Shown: positions 8,892 through 20,775 of the stretch, piece after piece | How the letters are laid out: the number at the start of each line of letters is the position of its first letter | Position numbering within the stretch: the stretch's first letter is position 1 | The notes under the pieces: generated by a model | What the model saw: only the letters and a program-made list of their open reading frames with translations | Database searches by the model: none | What the model was told of the DNA's origin: nothing | Assembly (NCBI GenBank): GCA_019055375.1 | Contig: JAHQIW010006969.1 | Span: forward strand, 1 to 64,000 | Direction: 5' to 3' | Source: Parelaphostrongylus tenuis | Taxonomy: Eukaryota > Nematoda > Chromadorea > Rhabditida > Metastrongylidae | DNA length: 64,000 bases | Made by a program: the position numbers and the translations under genes

Positions 8892-11169
8892 ATTAGCATC
8901 AATCGTGAGCACTGCACGAATGATTGCTCTGTTCGTGGTCAAATCAAAATAGATGCTGATGACTCCTTTCTTTCGCCAAAATGCGACGTTCAATCTCAGT
9001 TTTGAGCTCCTGAAATGAAAGTTCTCCGCAATAATATTAAGAGAAGATGAAAGACCCAAAACTTACCTCACACAGCTCATCGAACTCATAGATCAGTTGT
9101 TTAGATTTACGCGAAACAAACTTCTTGGAATGCACTGGCTTATCTTCATCAACGAGATTATTTGCTTCCAGGAAACGTCCAATGACACAGTATCAACATT
9201 TCTAAATTAATAAAAGAATTCTAATCAAAAGCATAAAAGGAGCTCTCAGCGTTAGTCACTCCCCAAAGGATAAGCCATGCATCCAACTTCATCAAGGATC
9301 GTTAGAGGCAATTGACCGCGTGATGCCTTTACAATATCTCGTGGTGTCTACCAATGCATCAAGTCAGTGCTCTACTATCCATCAGATAAGTCTAGTAGCA
9401 ATTTGCCGACCCAGATAGATGTGCTTGATGAGCCACAGGCGTGGGATCGAAACCACTGACAGTCGCAGGAAACCCTTAACCACTACTCCACTGCACTTTT
9501 CGGAAAGAACTTTGACAACGTGGCCTCATATTGCGCCTTAACATTGCAACCACGTGGGAAAACAGGAGATAAAAAGCCTTCCATGAACTTTCTATCAGAA
9601 TTTCATTAGGTTTTGAGAGCCATGTTAATATATTTCAACTGGATTTCCAGTGACGTAGCCATATTATATAAAAGAAAAACAAATAAGCACTGTTGACAGC
9701 AAAAGAGTTGTACAGCTACTAACCTGCTATTTGCTGCATTGTCTCGAGCGGCTCTAAGACGGGAGGCGACTACTAGGATATTATAGACGATGTTTGGCGG
9801 AAATGGTTTCTCAGCCGCTCTGGAGAGGTTCTCTTCGAGACCAACAGTATTGAAGCAAAACTCTTGCATCATCTGCATTTTCAGATAGACAGAGAAGAAT
9901 CTGAAAAAAAAAAACAGCATGTGGATATAAAAACTGCAACAAGAAAAGGCAGAAACGATTGAGATCCATACGTATAAGGGAAAAAATACAAAACAAAAGA
10001 GCTATAACTTAACTATTCATCGGTACAAAAGTAATTGCGGTTTTACACGTTGTTGAGATGTGACATTTAACATTGGGATAGAAGGATAAAAAGGATAAAG
10101 CTCTCGGCGTTGATCAATCCTTGAGGGATGCGCCATGCATTCGACTTCAATTTTTAACTTCGTTGGAGCTGACTGAATGCATATCTGGCCTTTACAATGA
10201 CTCGCGGTAACCTCCCGCTGAACCGAGTCAGTACTGCTTATCCTCCCAAACAAGTCTGAGACCCGTATGGTACCAATTTACCAACCCCGGAGGGATGGAT
10301 GGCTTGGTGAGCCACGAGCGCGAGATCAAACCATCGACCTCATGTGCGACGCAGGGCACCTCTAACCACTGCGCCACATGAGCTCTTAACATTGGGATAT
10401 CTTCTCAAAAATGTAGATATATTAGGTCCGCTCTATAAGTCGTGCATTAGAGTTATAACCAAATTTACTAACCAGAAGTAAATAAAACTGCATGGTTTCG
10501 GTATGATCCAATCTCGCTTTTTCAGTACTCGCCTTGGCCCTATGCTGTATCGAGTTTAGTGCTAACCAATTTCCCAGATAGGTTTGGCACTAATTCAGCG
10601 AACCAGGAACGATGGAAGGCCTTGGAGCCTGCGGCACCGGATCGAACCACTGACTGTGTGTGTAGCAGGGCACCTCTAACCACTGCGCCTCACACCCCTC
10701 GTGCCAAAATCGGAATAGTCCTCTTAGGGGACCAGTGCTGATAGGCAGGCAAAGTCGCGTCCTCGCTTACGCGGCACTCACAGAGGCATCATCTGCGTGT
10801 CTGTGCAGGGGTGCCATGCTGTCTGACGCCTGCTTCACCACGAGATGATACGCCGCCATTACAGTAGCTGAGTGAGATTTGAACATTGCGCCGCACGGAC
10901 ACGAAAGGTCCCGTTTGGTCCTCAACGGGATATGACAGCATATGAGAACAAGTAGATAGAACTTAAACCGAGCAGGAGCAGAATGAAGATTACAGCTAGG
11001 GTCAATGGGTCAGAGATAGATACAGTAAAGAAATCGGAGTCACAGTTGTGTTCATTTGCCATGATCTACAAGATCTCAAAGCATTTCAACCCACCTTTAT
11101 AAGGTAAGTGATGACAACAACACGTTCATCTTCGAGCAAACTCTTTACAATGTGCAGAAAGGTCTCATC
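8892..11169 (-). CDS. unidentified protein, four exons (all-helical, armadillo/HEAT-like appearance)
   Basis: Exons on the minus strand: 11169-11095, 9900-9724, 9201-9067, 9009-8892, each with AG/GT borders. Exon 1 reads DETFLHIVKSLLEDERVVVI.. and exon 2 begins ILLCLSENADDARVLLQYC. This changes frame near 9868 and continues as GLEENLSRAAEKPFPPNIVY. Exon 3 contains GRFLEANNLVDEDKPVHSKK, and exon 4 starts ELKTEIERRILAKERSHQHL. Three single-base frame breaks lie at TT, TT and TTTT runs (near 9868, 9183, 8946). Leucine-rich amphipathic helices suggest a helical-repeat protein, but I cannot name the family. The 5' and 3' ends were not found. SINE copies lie in the intron between exons 1 and 2 and between exon 3 and exon 2. 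Confidence 0.6.
9235..9500 (-). repeat. tRNA-derived SINE, old copy
   Basis: A diverged copy of the roughly 300-base SINE seen better at 11234-11540. It has the tail-side GGAGCTCTCAGCGTTAG, a middle CGTGATGCCTTTACAAT, and the tRNA-side ACCACTGACAGTCGCAGG followed by CCACTACTCCACTGC. Confidence 0.6.
10085..10386 (-). repeat. tRNA-derived SINE copy
   Basis: Nearly full length. Read on the minus strand it has a tRNA-like head (GTGGCGCAGTGGTTAGAGGT, then a B-box region near CGATGGTTTGATC), a body with CATCCATCCCTCCGG and GACTCGGTTCAGCGGGAGG, and a GGATAAAGCTCTCGGCG-type tail complement ending in short AGGATAAA repeats. Confidence 0.8.
10545..10705 (-). repeat. SINE head fragment
   Basis: Only the tRNA-like head and part of the body remain (GATCGAACCACTGACTG, CAGGGCACCTCTAACCACTG). 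Confidence 0.6.
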
Positions 11170-11221
11170 CTGTAAATAAAAATAAAAAATCGATAAATTG
11201 GAGTTCTTTTTTATCTGACCG

Positions 11222-11880
11222 CTTTTGGCGGTGGTAAAAAAGGATAAAGCTTTCGGCGTTGATCAATCCCTGAGGGATGCGCCATGCATTCGACTTCATT
11301 TTTTAAACTTCGTTTGAGGTGATTGAATGCATATCTGGCCTTTACATTGACTCGCGGAGGCCTCCCGCTGGACCGAGTCAGTGCTTGCCTTATCCTCCCA
11401 GACAAGTCTGAGGGACCTGTCTGGTACCAATTTACCGACCCCGGAGGGATGGATGGCTTGGTGAGCCATGAGCGCGAGATCGAAACCACTGACCTCGTGT
11501 GCGACGCAGGGCACCTCTAACCACTGCGCCACATGCGCTCATTTGGCGGTGGTATGATGTTATAAATACATCTGGTGAGGTTTGAGTGATGTGCAAAACT
11601 TATTGCATGAGGCGCGACTCGAACCCACATCTCACTCTATCTGCGAATGCGTGCTCTAATCCTTTGCACTACTCACGCCTGTTTTGCCCGCACTCTTTCT
11701 ACTCTACAGCGCATTTATCTGTCAGCAACCAACCGTCAACGGTTTGGTCCAGGATATCGGTATCGACATTGAATCCAGGCACACCCACAGATATTGGGCA
11801 TTGGAAGATCAACTAGAACTTTTTCATTGACCGCTTATAGTGATGGTATAGTGTTACAATATTGTACATGAAGTTTAATT
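11222..11880. mobile_element. family-2 tRNA-MITE interrupted by a SINE
   Basis: The MITE arm ACCGCTTTTGGCGGTGG at about 11219-11235 is repeated right after the SINE (TTTGGCGGTGGTATGATGTT at 11542), so the SINE sits inside the arm with an approximately 11-base target duplication. The MITE continues with a minus-strand tRNA-like core (about 11598-11672) and the recurring spacer, then the closing arm near 11830-11860. Confidence 0.7.
11234..11540 (-). repeat. tRNA-derived SINE, best-preserved copy
   Basis: The minus strand reads GCGCATGTGGCGCAGTGG.. (A box), GTTTCGATCTCGCGCTCATG (B box region), then a body with TCCATCCCTCCGGGGTCGGT, and ends with GCGCATCCCTCAGGGATTGA and a TCCTTTTTT tail. The flanking TTTGGCGGTGG direct repeat fits target-primed insertion. 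Internal RNA polymerase III promoter boxes are inferred from the tRNA-like head. Confidence 0.85.
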
Positions 11881-11999
11881 ACCCAAGATTGAGGTTGTCT
11901 GATCTACGGTGAGAGGGAAAGTCCCGCGTGGCAAACAGTGAGGCGAACACCCCCTCGAAGCCAATACACAAGTGACTCGGCATCGAACATGCAGTCCAG

Positions 12000-12180
12000 T
12001 CACGCTGAGAGATATAGGGCATTGGATGATCAACTAGAAATTCTTCTTCTATTCAACCGCTTTTAGCGGGCGTCAGTAGTGCAATGAGTTAGAGTACGGG
12101 TTCCCGACAGGGTGAATTGTAGGTTCGAGCCCCGCTTGACGCAAAAGTTTTGTGCACCACTCAACACCACTGGCAACCGA
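12000..12180 (+). repeat. tRNA-like family-2 copy with spacer
   Basis: The spacer TAGGGCATTGGATGATCAAC leads into GGCGTCAGTAGTGCAATGAG, the anticodon arm region, and a B box GGTTCGAGCCCCGC followed by TTGACGC. The acceptor arms GCGTCAG/TTGACGC still pair with one G-T. Confidence 0.6.
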
Positions 12181-12554
12181 TAAATGAATAAGCAAACAAA
12201 CAAACAGATTAACAATTGAGGAGAGCAAAGGAAAACCATTACTTTGAGTATGACAGGCCTCTGACTTCGCTTTGAACACAGTTTGAGATAGGTTTTTAGT
12301 GTCAAGGTGATTTGCTCTTGATCAGAGTTTTCCATCTAATCTGAAAAACCAAGAATTTCTTGGAATCAAGGACAATGAAAGCTTCAGGCTTACAGCCATG
12401 TAGATCAGAAATGAGGAAGGAAAGGACGAAAAACGTACACAGAAGAGAATCCAGAGAGCAGAAAGGGAAAAAAGACCATATACATAACTACATAAAAGAT
12501 CACAGAGATCACAATTGGAGCGATAAACGAAATACTAACGATGGCACCCTAGAA

Positions 12555-12650
12555 TTGAGTGATCTGCAAAACGCCGAACCTCGAGTGGAATCGAACCCGC
12601 GTCTCTCTCTTCCTAGGCGTGCGCACTAGCCACTGCACTACCACGGCTCC
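12555..12650 (-). repeat. tRNA-like copy, degenerate
   Basis: The complement of a B box (GGAATCGAACCCGC) and an anticodon-arm region are readable. The outer arms are mostly lost. Confidence 0.5.
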
Positions 12651-12961
12651 TGGTGGTTACGCTATAGTTACTATAAGGGCAGAACTGAACACAACCAACC
12701 TGCGAGATTGATGTGGAATGAATACGATGGAGATTAAATGTGGCTGTTGTGACAAATTATCAAAGGACCACTACCGTCTCGTCGTTTCGCATTGGAGCGC
12801 GAAATATTTTGCGAATGTAAAAACAACAATATGCAAAACGAGCTGTTATTTGAAAAAATTAGCGATACAACACAACTAAAAAGATGTCCAGAAATTGACC
12901 CAAAGGGCTGGAAGATGCCTATAACTTTAGAGGAGCCAAGGCATAGTTTTTGATTTGATTT

Positions 12962-13312
12962 ATGACCTTAGCGATTCGCCATCGATTCAACTCGAGTAGA
13001 AATCGTCTGTCGAAGACCTACGAACGACGGACGGAAGGCCTGCGTAGCCGGGCGGTTGTGATCCTCGTCAAGGCGCGCGTGGATCCGAGCCCCACCCCAA
13101 ACCCTCCGGCGGTCAACAAGGACGCCCTATGGAACGCCACAGTCAGACGAGATATCCTCAAAATTGCAAGGAGACGTGCTCGACCAGTATTCTTCGTCAT
13201 TCAAGAAGAAGACGAAAAAGGAATCGACTACTGTAAGAACTGGGATCCCCACAATAAAAATAGTGATGACGAGTCGTGTATACGTAAAAAAAGAAATTGC
13301 CTGAGGGACTGA
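12962..13312 (+). CDS. unrecognised open frame, 116 residues, possibly chance or a repeat remnant
   Basis: An uninterrupted frame in a GC-richer stretch (about 13010-13200), very basic in its first half (many R/K), then acidic (QEEDEKG). I see no domain, no splice-site support and no homologue I recognise, and the opposite strand is also open over 13018-13200. The local base composition differs from the AT-rich surroundings. Confidence 0.2.
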   Translation: MTLAIRHRFNSSRNRLSKTYERRTEGLRSRAVVILVKARVDPSPTPNPPAVNKDALWNATVRRDILKIARRRARPVFFVIQEEDEKGIDYCKNWDPHNKNSDDESCIRKKRNCLRD

Positions 13313-13359
13313 AACGCTAGTTGGTCATGTCGCTTGCCGATTCTCGATTTTTATGTGGA

Positions 13360-14080
13360 GATCATAGCGCTATAAAGGCGTATTTTGAAAAATCGGCCGC
13401 GCAGGGCTGTAGCCTGAAGTTTCAGCTTTGGAATGGATACTAACACTCCTACAAGAACTTCTTCACCAGCGAATGCGATCGGTTTTCCATTTGTTTCCTT
13501 CTAATCAGAAAGATCCTGTCATGGATTTCGGACGGCGATCCACCCATATACCATGATGTCGCTTTGGAAACCAAATAGCCGATCCACGAGAGATGGAGGG
13601 TTTAATTTGCCGATGACCTGATATAAACCGATGACCCTTCCATTATGCCAGCGCTCCTTTACACACGGCCTGATGTCACTTTAGGCAAGATGCTTACCTA
13701 TGTCATATCTTATGGGATTACTATCAATCGTTGTGTGACCAGTAACCTGCGGATACCAACAAAGACAGTAGTTGTCTTTGCCACGCGCCAGAGCCGTCCA
13801 TCTAACGCTCGTTTGTCGGACATAAAGCGCTTCACACTCCGTTCCATGAAAGCATCTTAGAATTGGTAGGGCGAGGCATATAACAATACCTTCCAATCGA
13901 CTAGATGAGACTTTGCTCATAATTCAATATCGTCTGATAGAATGAATGTTTGTAGGGGCGAATCGAAAGACATGCGCTACTGAGGGGTGCGAGTAACGTC
14001 GAAACGTACATGTAGCATTGGAAATGCCGCGGCAGAGCTCTTGAAACGCTTAAAACATTCTATCAGACGATTTTAAAGTT
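13360..14080. other. foldback arm and unidentified repeat-like sequence
   Basis: 13360-13520 is a solo right arm of the CATTCGAAAG foldback family (GAAAAATCGGCCGCGCAGGG, TCGGTTTTCCATTTGTTTCC). 13530-14080 has no gene I can support. Confidence 0.45.
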
Positions 14081-14140
14081 CCAATATGCCTGATGATTTA
14101 TTTTGAGCCATTAATGTGGTCTGTTATGAGCACTTATAGA

Positions 14141-14184
14141 GCTTAATACACGTGTTTCGGTCTTGGTAGCCTCGTCAGTTAGCC
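14141..14184 (-). ncRNA. hammerhead ribozyme motif C (intact core)
   Basis: The minus strand reads GGCTAA, core CTGACGA, stem II GGCTACCAAGACC, GAAAC, ACGU, GUA (predicted cleavage), then TTAAGC. Stem I pairs GCTAA with TTAAGC apart from one bulge. Stem III is the two-pair A-U/C-G type with an ACGU loop. Confidence 0.7.
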
Positions 14185-14420
14185 ACTACCCTTCCTTAGC
14201 CATTCCTCTTGGAGGTAACCCAACCCCCTTACATAGAGCAGGCGACGACGTTCATTTACACGTGTCCGTCAAGTGAAAGAAATCACTATATCGGCAGTGC
14301 TATACACTCGATTGCTCTTGGTTTTTATTTATGAAATATCATGCCGTTCCGTTCTCTATCTAAGGGGGTTGGGTTCCCATCCTCCTTCCCCCAAGAAGAT
14401 TGGCTAAGACAATGGGTACT

Positions 14421-14465
14421 GCCCAAGTGATGAGGCTGTCAAGGCCGAAACACGTGTATTGGGGC
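14421..14465 (+). ncRNA. hammerhead ribozyme motif D (C3 changed)
   Basis: Stem I GCCCAA pairs with TTGGGGC, core GTGATGA (C3 to G), stem II GGCTGTCAAGGCC pairs GGC/GCC, then GAAACACGUGUA. The C3 change probably impairs catalysis, but the fold is fully maintained. Confidence 0.65.
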
Positions 14466-14572
14466 TCTATAAGTTGCCCATAATAGAGCACATGAACGTC
14501 ACAAAAAATAATTATCAGATATATTGAAATTCGAGCGCGGTTTTTAGAAAACACTTGAAACGAACGATATGA

Positions 14573-16550
14573 CATTTTAAAATTGTTTTGAAGAGCAACC
14601 ACGGAAAAAATGCCGGTCCGACTCTGACATGACATTAGCTTACTCTTGCCTGGACTCTTCCAGAACACGTGTGATTCGGTCGGACTCTTTCGCGGTTTGA
14701 TAGGTGAAGCGTGGGAACGAATCTAGCCGTATACTTTATTACGACACCCACGGACACTCTCCTTGAAGCAAACTAGGCAGTAGGTAACTAGAGGAAACGA
14801 AATGTAACAGCGGTCAAACAGAAATCTTTACGAAATCAAAAATTTGGGGTAGGAAAGTCAATTTTTGCATAGAAAGGGGTATGTTGATGTGAAACAGTAC
14901 CGTTATTCGACGTACCTAACTAGAAAATGGTCTTCGTATCCGCTTAAATGTCATGATATAGCATAATAAGTGCCAGACCATAGAGATATAAACTGTTGTT
15001 GTTAAGCTGTTACCACGTGCTATGGAGAGATCAGCTATCTGCGGATCGTACCCTACTTTTCATGGACATAGACCACCGAGATAAGAACGGTTTACTTCTA
15101 ATTATAATAAGCAAAATTACAAACTAAGAAGGACAGTACCATCACAAACAATGGGTTAAGATGGTCAACAAATAGCACACAATGATGACACATCGTAGAA
15201 GTTCTCCCCAAGGTCACTTCGATAACAATCGCATTATAAATGACAGAATGCACTCGGAATGCAGTCGACTGGTTCATGCAAAAACCAGTACGTCTTAATA
15301 GTAATGTTTCTCGCTGCTGTGAGTTTATGACGACAGGTATTTCTGTATGACAAAAAAAGATGTACATCAGGCAGATCACCTTACATTTATTGTGTTGTGA
15401 GCCGATGAGGTGCTTCCATTCACTGTGATAAAACACACAAGTTCGCGGATTGCTCCACTTGGATTGTAAGAAAAGCATTAAAATGAAATCCTCTGAACCC
15501 CAGTAACAACAGTCGTACAGCATGTGCAAAGCTCACTATTTGTACCATTACAACAGATCCTCTTGAAAGCTTGTTCCCCAGGCAGGATAGCGTAGCGGTA
15601 GCTATGCATGTAAGTACACTAAAAGGTCCAACCTGCTCATACTGTGGCTGATTCCACACACAATTCGCCAGACTTACCATCTCTGCCTTGGGAACACCCG
15701 AGAATGTAAATATTCCAAGATTCTAAGCAGATGCGACAAAAACTGAAATACATCTATGACGAAGGCTATTACTTCAAGCAGCAGCCAAAACCACACACTT
15801 TAACTTTACCTTGATAAACACTTCAGATTTCTAAAGAGAGGTATAAACTTTACTTCACTAAACACTTTTTTCAAATACTTTAGAAACTCAAAAGATCTCC
15901 TTGGATGATGGATGCGAAAAAACATCAGGTGCAAGAAATGCTAAGATCCGTACATATAAAGGCGGATTATGCAAACAACAACAAACGTCTCTTGAGGCGC
16001 TAACTTTCACTCTATCTATTCTGTAATTCGAGTTTTTTGGAATATTATGTTTTTATGATCCAGGAGGTTATGCGTGTGACGTTGAACATGGGTCATTTTG
16101 CCATTTGAAAGGAGGATTATTTATTGAAACACGATCTGGCATGAATAGATCCAAAAGAGATCAAAATATCTTTCAAAATAATTACTTATTAGATAAGCAG
16201 GCGCATTTGTAGTTCTGCTTGCTCAAGGTTGTGTATATAAGTTCCTCTCATAATTGTGTGTGGGCACGCCTCTGTTAATTTCCTCTACTAACTTATCTAT
16301 GAGAGAACAGTACAGTGCTTCGCTTTACACGATAAAAACTTTCTTAACTACTGCGTAATTTTGAGATCTACCTGCTCATTTCGCCGTCTACGCGGTTCCT
16401 TCTGCCTTACTTCGTCGAGTGACACGAGTGGGCAGCAATAGTACTTCTATCTCTCTCTACCGCGCTCTAGAGTAGTCCAGTGAGTCCTCCTCGCTATAGG
16501 AGTTCATTGAGCATCATAGCTTTCTGCTAGACTTTTCGTGAACAGCTTAG
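14573..16550. other. no supported gene
   Basis: Two overlapping minus-strand open frames (15098-15529, 143 residues, and 15420-15680) lie here. They have an erratic cysteine/aromatic-rich composition, no domain I recognise and no convincing splice borders. The rest is AT-rich intergenic or intronic sequence. Confidence 0.3.
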
Positions 16551-16554
16551 GCCA

Positions 16555-18400
16555 TTGGGTCGACCCGATGGTCTTCTTGTGGTGCGCCTGACTTCCCGAT
16601 GAAACTGGTTGGTAGCAGTTCTCGTCCATCGTCGTCGTTGAAGCGCATTATATATCCGGCCCAATTTGTCTCCCATAGGCTGGCTATAAAACAGAATCTT
16701 TCATTTTCAATCGTTGAATTAGGTCAGAACTCCAGATCCTTTCCTTCATTTGCGAGACACGGCATACTCCTACTTCTCGACCGCGCGTTCAACGACACCG
16801 GGTGATCTACCATCCTGCATACGTAGAGACCAGGTTTCTGCTGCATACGTTAGGGGAGGGATAATCGTCAAGTCGAAAAGGTGGGTACGGAGTCGGACGT
16901 TCGTCGCTTTCTTCATTACATCCTCGATGATCTTCAATGCTCCCCAAGCCTCTCGTTTCCTTTTGATGTACACGGGAACTAAATAGTTCATCATGTCGAC
17001 TTTCCAACCTAGATAGAGGCAGCTGGAGCAATCGGAGATATTCACACCACTGAGCGTGAAATTCGAAACTAATCTGTTTCTCAAGAACATTTTTTTTTGT
17101 GTGATCGCAAAGCGAAAGTGATATAAATGATAGTACTTATAAGTTAGACAACGACAAATTTGTGAACCGATCTCGTTCGCTGGACAGGAACTCTCCATAG
17201 AAGAGTCAGTAATCATTGGAAAGCTTGAATATCTGGCTAGAGCCTTACGTAGGCGGTTTTCCAAAGCACTCATTTATAGTGTTGTAAAATCCAAAATAAG
17301 ATTGTTGCTCACCACCACGTGTTTTTTTTCTTATCCTGCTTATATTTCACTGGCCTAACTCCTTCCTTAGAGTGCCAATTCTCATTTGATAGCACAAGTT
17401 TCAAAAAACTGAAAAATGTGATTATTTAGGCTATTAGTTATCAATCGGTGTCGTAAGTTCCAATGATTTCAAAGTTATACCTATTTTCTGGAAATACCTT
17501 TTAACAAGAAAAATCGACCGAGTTTTACATTTTTCGGCAACCTTGTTTACCGTTTAACTCACGGAGAGGGGGCGGAGCGATCGGTCGCGTTTGGAGTAGT
17601 GTTAATCAATTGGAAATTTTTTTACCGCATCAGCAAAATTTCGGATAAAGACTGATGATTCTATGATTCTATGATTCTGATGCTGCAGAAAAAATCTCTA
17701 CACGGTGATATGCTTTTCGTGCTTTCAGCGAATTATACGCATGATAAAAGTGAGGGCTATAGGCGAGTGTAAACATAATTTTAATCTGGATTTCGCAGCG
17801 TTATAGAAGGGTGTTTTGAAAACCGGCGACGTGGGGTAGCCAGAGATTCAAGCTTCCGAATGATTACTAACACTCCCGTGAAAAGTTCCTGTTCAGCAAA
17901 TGAGATCGGTTTACAAATTTTTAGCAGTCTAAGAGATACGTTCCGAGATGTTTACTGTTGATTTTCATTCCCATGTTGTCCTATTCTAATGTACGTACGA
18001 CGTTTTGGAGGATGGCAGTGGTTTTGGCAAGATGGTATCGCCTTGTCGATCCCCTTTTCTATATCGATCACCATATCGTCATAGAATGGTGATATTTTGA
18101 TTGTGAAATCCTTATGTAGCTCACGAAGAATCGTCATACACTAAAGAGGGACAGTTCTGGCTATTCAGAGCTTCTATGGCTACTTCTGTTTCAACTGAAT
18201 CATAGGCCTTCAAGCCGATAAAAGTGAGGTACAGCGGTTTTCCATACTCTCGTGAAACTTTGGTGAGTCTTGTTATCGTGTAAAATGGTCTAAAGTACCA
18301 AACCCTTTGAAGCCCTGTTTGTTCACATGGCTAATCCTCGTCAGTGATCTGTCAATCCTTCACTGATGATACAAAATAGCTACAACTTAGCATCTTTTGA
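16555..18400 (-). mobile_element. RTE-type LINE fragment (reverse transcriptase), interrupted by a foldback element
   Basis: On the minus strand the RT region at about 18400-17950 (FTIKISPFYDDMVIDIEKG, cf. the ISPFY..IDVKRG stretch common in nematode RTE elements) is followed, after an insertion at about 17945-17095, by the RT C-terminal region at 17090-16770 (FTLSGVNISDCSSCLYLGW, KREAWGALKIIEDVMKK, LTYAAETWSLR). Further remnants of the 3' end run to about 16560. Frameshifts and stops make it dead. Confidence 0.85.
17095..17945. mobile_element. foldback element inserted in the LINE
   Basis: It carries arms of the CATTCGAAAG family (GGAAAGCTTGAATATCTGG, TTACGTAGGCGGTTTTCCA on the left; CGTTATAGAAGGGTGTTTTG, AATGAGATCGGTTTACAAA on the right) and splits the RT reading frame of the LINE, so it arrived later. 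Confidence 0.65.
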
Positions 18401-20770
18401 TTGGTCAATCACTACAACATTCCCTCCGAAATAATTCTGTGAATGCTGTGATACATGCTTTTTCTAACCTAGCGTAAATGTTGAGCATCCCAAAAGGTGA
18501 AAACGAGAAGGAATTCTATAGCATGAGACTGAACAAGAAGACTCATCTAAGCATCCAAGTTCTGCATAGCTGTTTTTTATATTTCGAATCACGTTCTTTG
18601 AAAGCACGAAGCCGGTCATTAAAATTATTCTTCAAGTGTAGTGTCTTAGAGTACGATATGTCCACCTCGTTTGATGAATTTAGTATTAATTCTCAGTCAT
18701 TTCTTGGCATGTTAGAGACAAGGTTGTTGTAAAACAACTTATTCGAGCAGTTAAAAATTCGGCGGTTTCGCCTTTCGCAGCTTGGGACCGGGTTGTCTAC
18801 AACCTAGTTAACCAAACACCTCTATCACTTCATCAGAGAAGGACGACTAATCCTAGAATCAAATCGCATAAAGGAAAATCAACTTTTCAACATACTCAGC
18901 GCTCTTCATGAATCTTCCGCTGAGGAAACCACGCTATATTAGCATTCATTGACCGTTCCATCAACGTATTCTTTCCCGCATGCTTTAGGATTAGGTTAAT
19001 CTTACACGAACTCCGGTAATCTGGATAAATGGGACCTTATTTTCGATAGAATTATGGTCTGAAGGCCCGGTAATTCTTCTAAGCTATACTAAAAAAAGAC
19101 ATTTTGTCGGCAAACTAAAGGCCAAACCGAGTACCCCACTAGGTTCGTGTATACTTGAGTGTATGGCAAAGTTCCTTTGTTTCTAATGCATTTGAAATCG
19201 GGGTTTGATGGTTTCCTCCGTTCGCGTTATGGGGATACTTGGCTGAGCAGGTTGCAGACAACCTGGTCCTTTTCAGGCTTTGAGAAGTTGGAATTCACCG
19301 ATACGTCAGTTGTTCGAACAAATTTTGTTCCAAAAACCTGGCGTTTGACTAATCAAAAATATATGCACTATTGACAATGCCGAGTATATCGATAGTCGAT
19401 TTTTCATAATTTTCTGTATGTTATCTTTCAAAGCAAATGTGCTTTATGAGCTATATCTTCGCTTGTCTAGAAAGCACCGCACTTATTATTGGATAATTGT
19501 GCATCCATATGTTAGATGTCCTTGTTTCCCATCGATTTTCATTATCTCACATGGTGAGATCGGCCTATTATATCGTCCTTGATCGGTTGGTTGACTATTA
19601 ACAGAGATCGTTGTGACTACGGGAATCGGTGTAGTCTAGTGAGAATACTCGTCTCAGATCACAAAACATCGCTCCAATCCCAGCACTCATGATTTCCGCA
19701 TCCTCAACTAGCATTCAGCATTTCATCGATGAGAGGTGACAGAAACTACACCCAAGCCAAAGCTTGAATTAGATCACTTTTACCTGAAAGAAAATTCAAT
19801 ACTTACTTGGATACTTGGAAGGCCCGTCTTCGCCGATAGTGCGAGCCCCAGCGCAAGGAAACTGTGTTGGTTTAACTCTTTTGTCCCCTGGAAATCCGTG
19901 GTAAGCCTAGACGGGGCTTCATCAGGTCATCACCACATTGAAGTAGTCTCCGGCCCTTGTGGATATCATCACCTCGCGATTAGTGCTACCGAGACAGCCG
20001 CCAATTCTGGTACTGTTTACTCTTAGCTGGGCTTTTTAGATGGAACCATGGGACGGACTCCTTCTCCACTTGAGTGGCCTTGCTAGGAGTTGAATCCTCC
20101 GGCGTAAATTAGTAATCCTACACACAAACACCTCCCAGCCACGATGATGGGGTAAAGCATTTAGGAGGAAGAGATCGTTCAATGAAGCAATGTGAATTTG
20201 TAGCGCTACGATTCAGTTAAAGCGTGACGACGGGTAATATACTTACTAGTGTATTATATTCACATTACAGAGACACGTCTGGAGCACGGGCGCTGATACC
20301 GATCATTAAGAGCACGGTACGAGGCCCAACGACGACCAAGGCTCTCCAAACCTCTCCAAACCTCTCATCTAGCGACCAGAAGAACAGTGCCAGACTACTG
20401 GGAAGGATCACTACGTACAATTCAGATAGGAACGTTGGAGTGGCGCTACTACTGACTTCAGGGAGAATCGATTCGACCATCATTCAAGGACTCTCATAAA
20501 AAAGACGACAGTCCTCAACCACAGCCGTGGCAGCACGTACACTATGGGGAGACTTTTGCGAATGATAGATGTAAATATATAAATCGAATGCGATTACTTG
20601 CAGGTTCCACTCAGTAATGTGGAAACGGATCGAGAAAAAAAAAGATTTGAAAGCGGAATCGTTGATAGGGAATTGCATTGATACAGTAAGTACCATTGAT
20701 AATACGCAATAATGAAAAATTAACGGCCATTCCCCTCCGACGAGACGTTCTTTATTCATTAACAAGCAGT
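18400..20770. other. no supported gene; unclassified repeat-like sequence
   Basis: Open frames at 18478-18732 (+), 19736-20026 (+) and the mutually antisense pair 20224-20499 (+)/20265-20483 (-) have no recognisable domain. The stretch near 19820-20020, on the minus strand, contains CCTGATGAAGCCCCGTCTAG and resembles the 3' part of a retroelement, but I cannot classify it. Confidence 0.3.
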
Positions 20771-20775
20771 TGACA

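Larger units (their letters stand above)
14080..14572. mobile_element. foldback element with divergent hammerhead ribozymes (copy 2)
   Basis: Same family as 3725-4222 but inverted: its central CTCGATTGCTCTTGGTTTTTAT is the reverse complement of the centre of copy 1. The arms carry GAGCACTTATAGAGCTTAAT (left) and GCTCTATAAGTTGCCCATAA (right, complementary in part). Hammerhead motifs C (minus) and D (plus) lie one in each arm, both pointing outward. Confidence 0.8.

Noticed and set aside
15098..15680. A gene from two long minus-strand frames
   Set aside because: They are different overlapping frames with no domain, no convincing ATG context and no splice borders.
19820..19990. Another hammerhead, because CCTGATGAAGCCCCGTCTAG appears on the minus strand
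   Set aside because: A stem AGCC/GGCU follows, but the next bases are ACCAC, with no GAAA and no pairing stem I.
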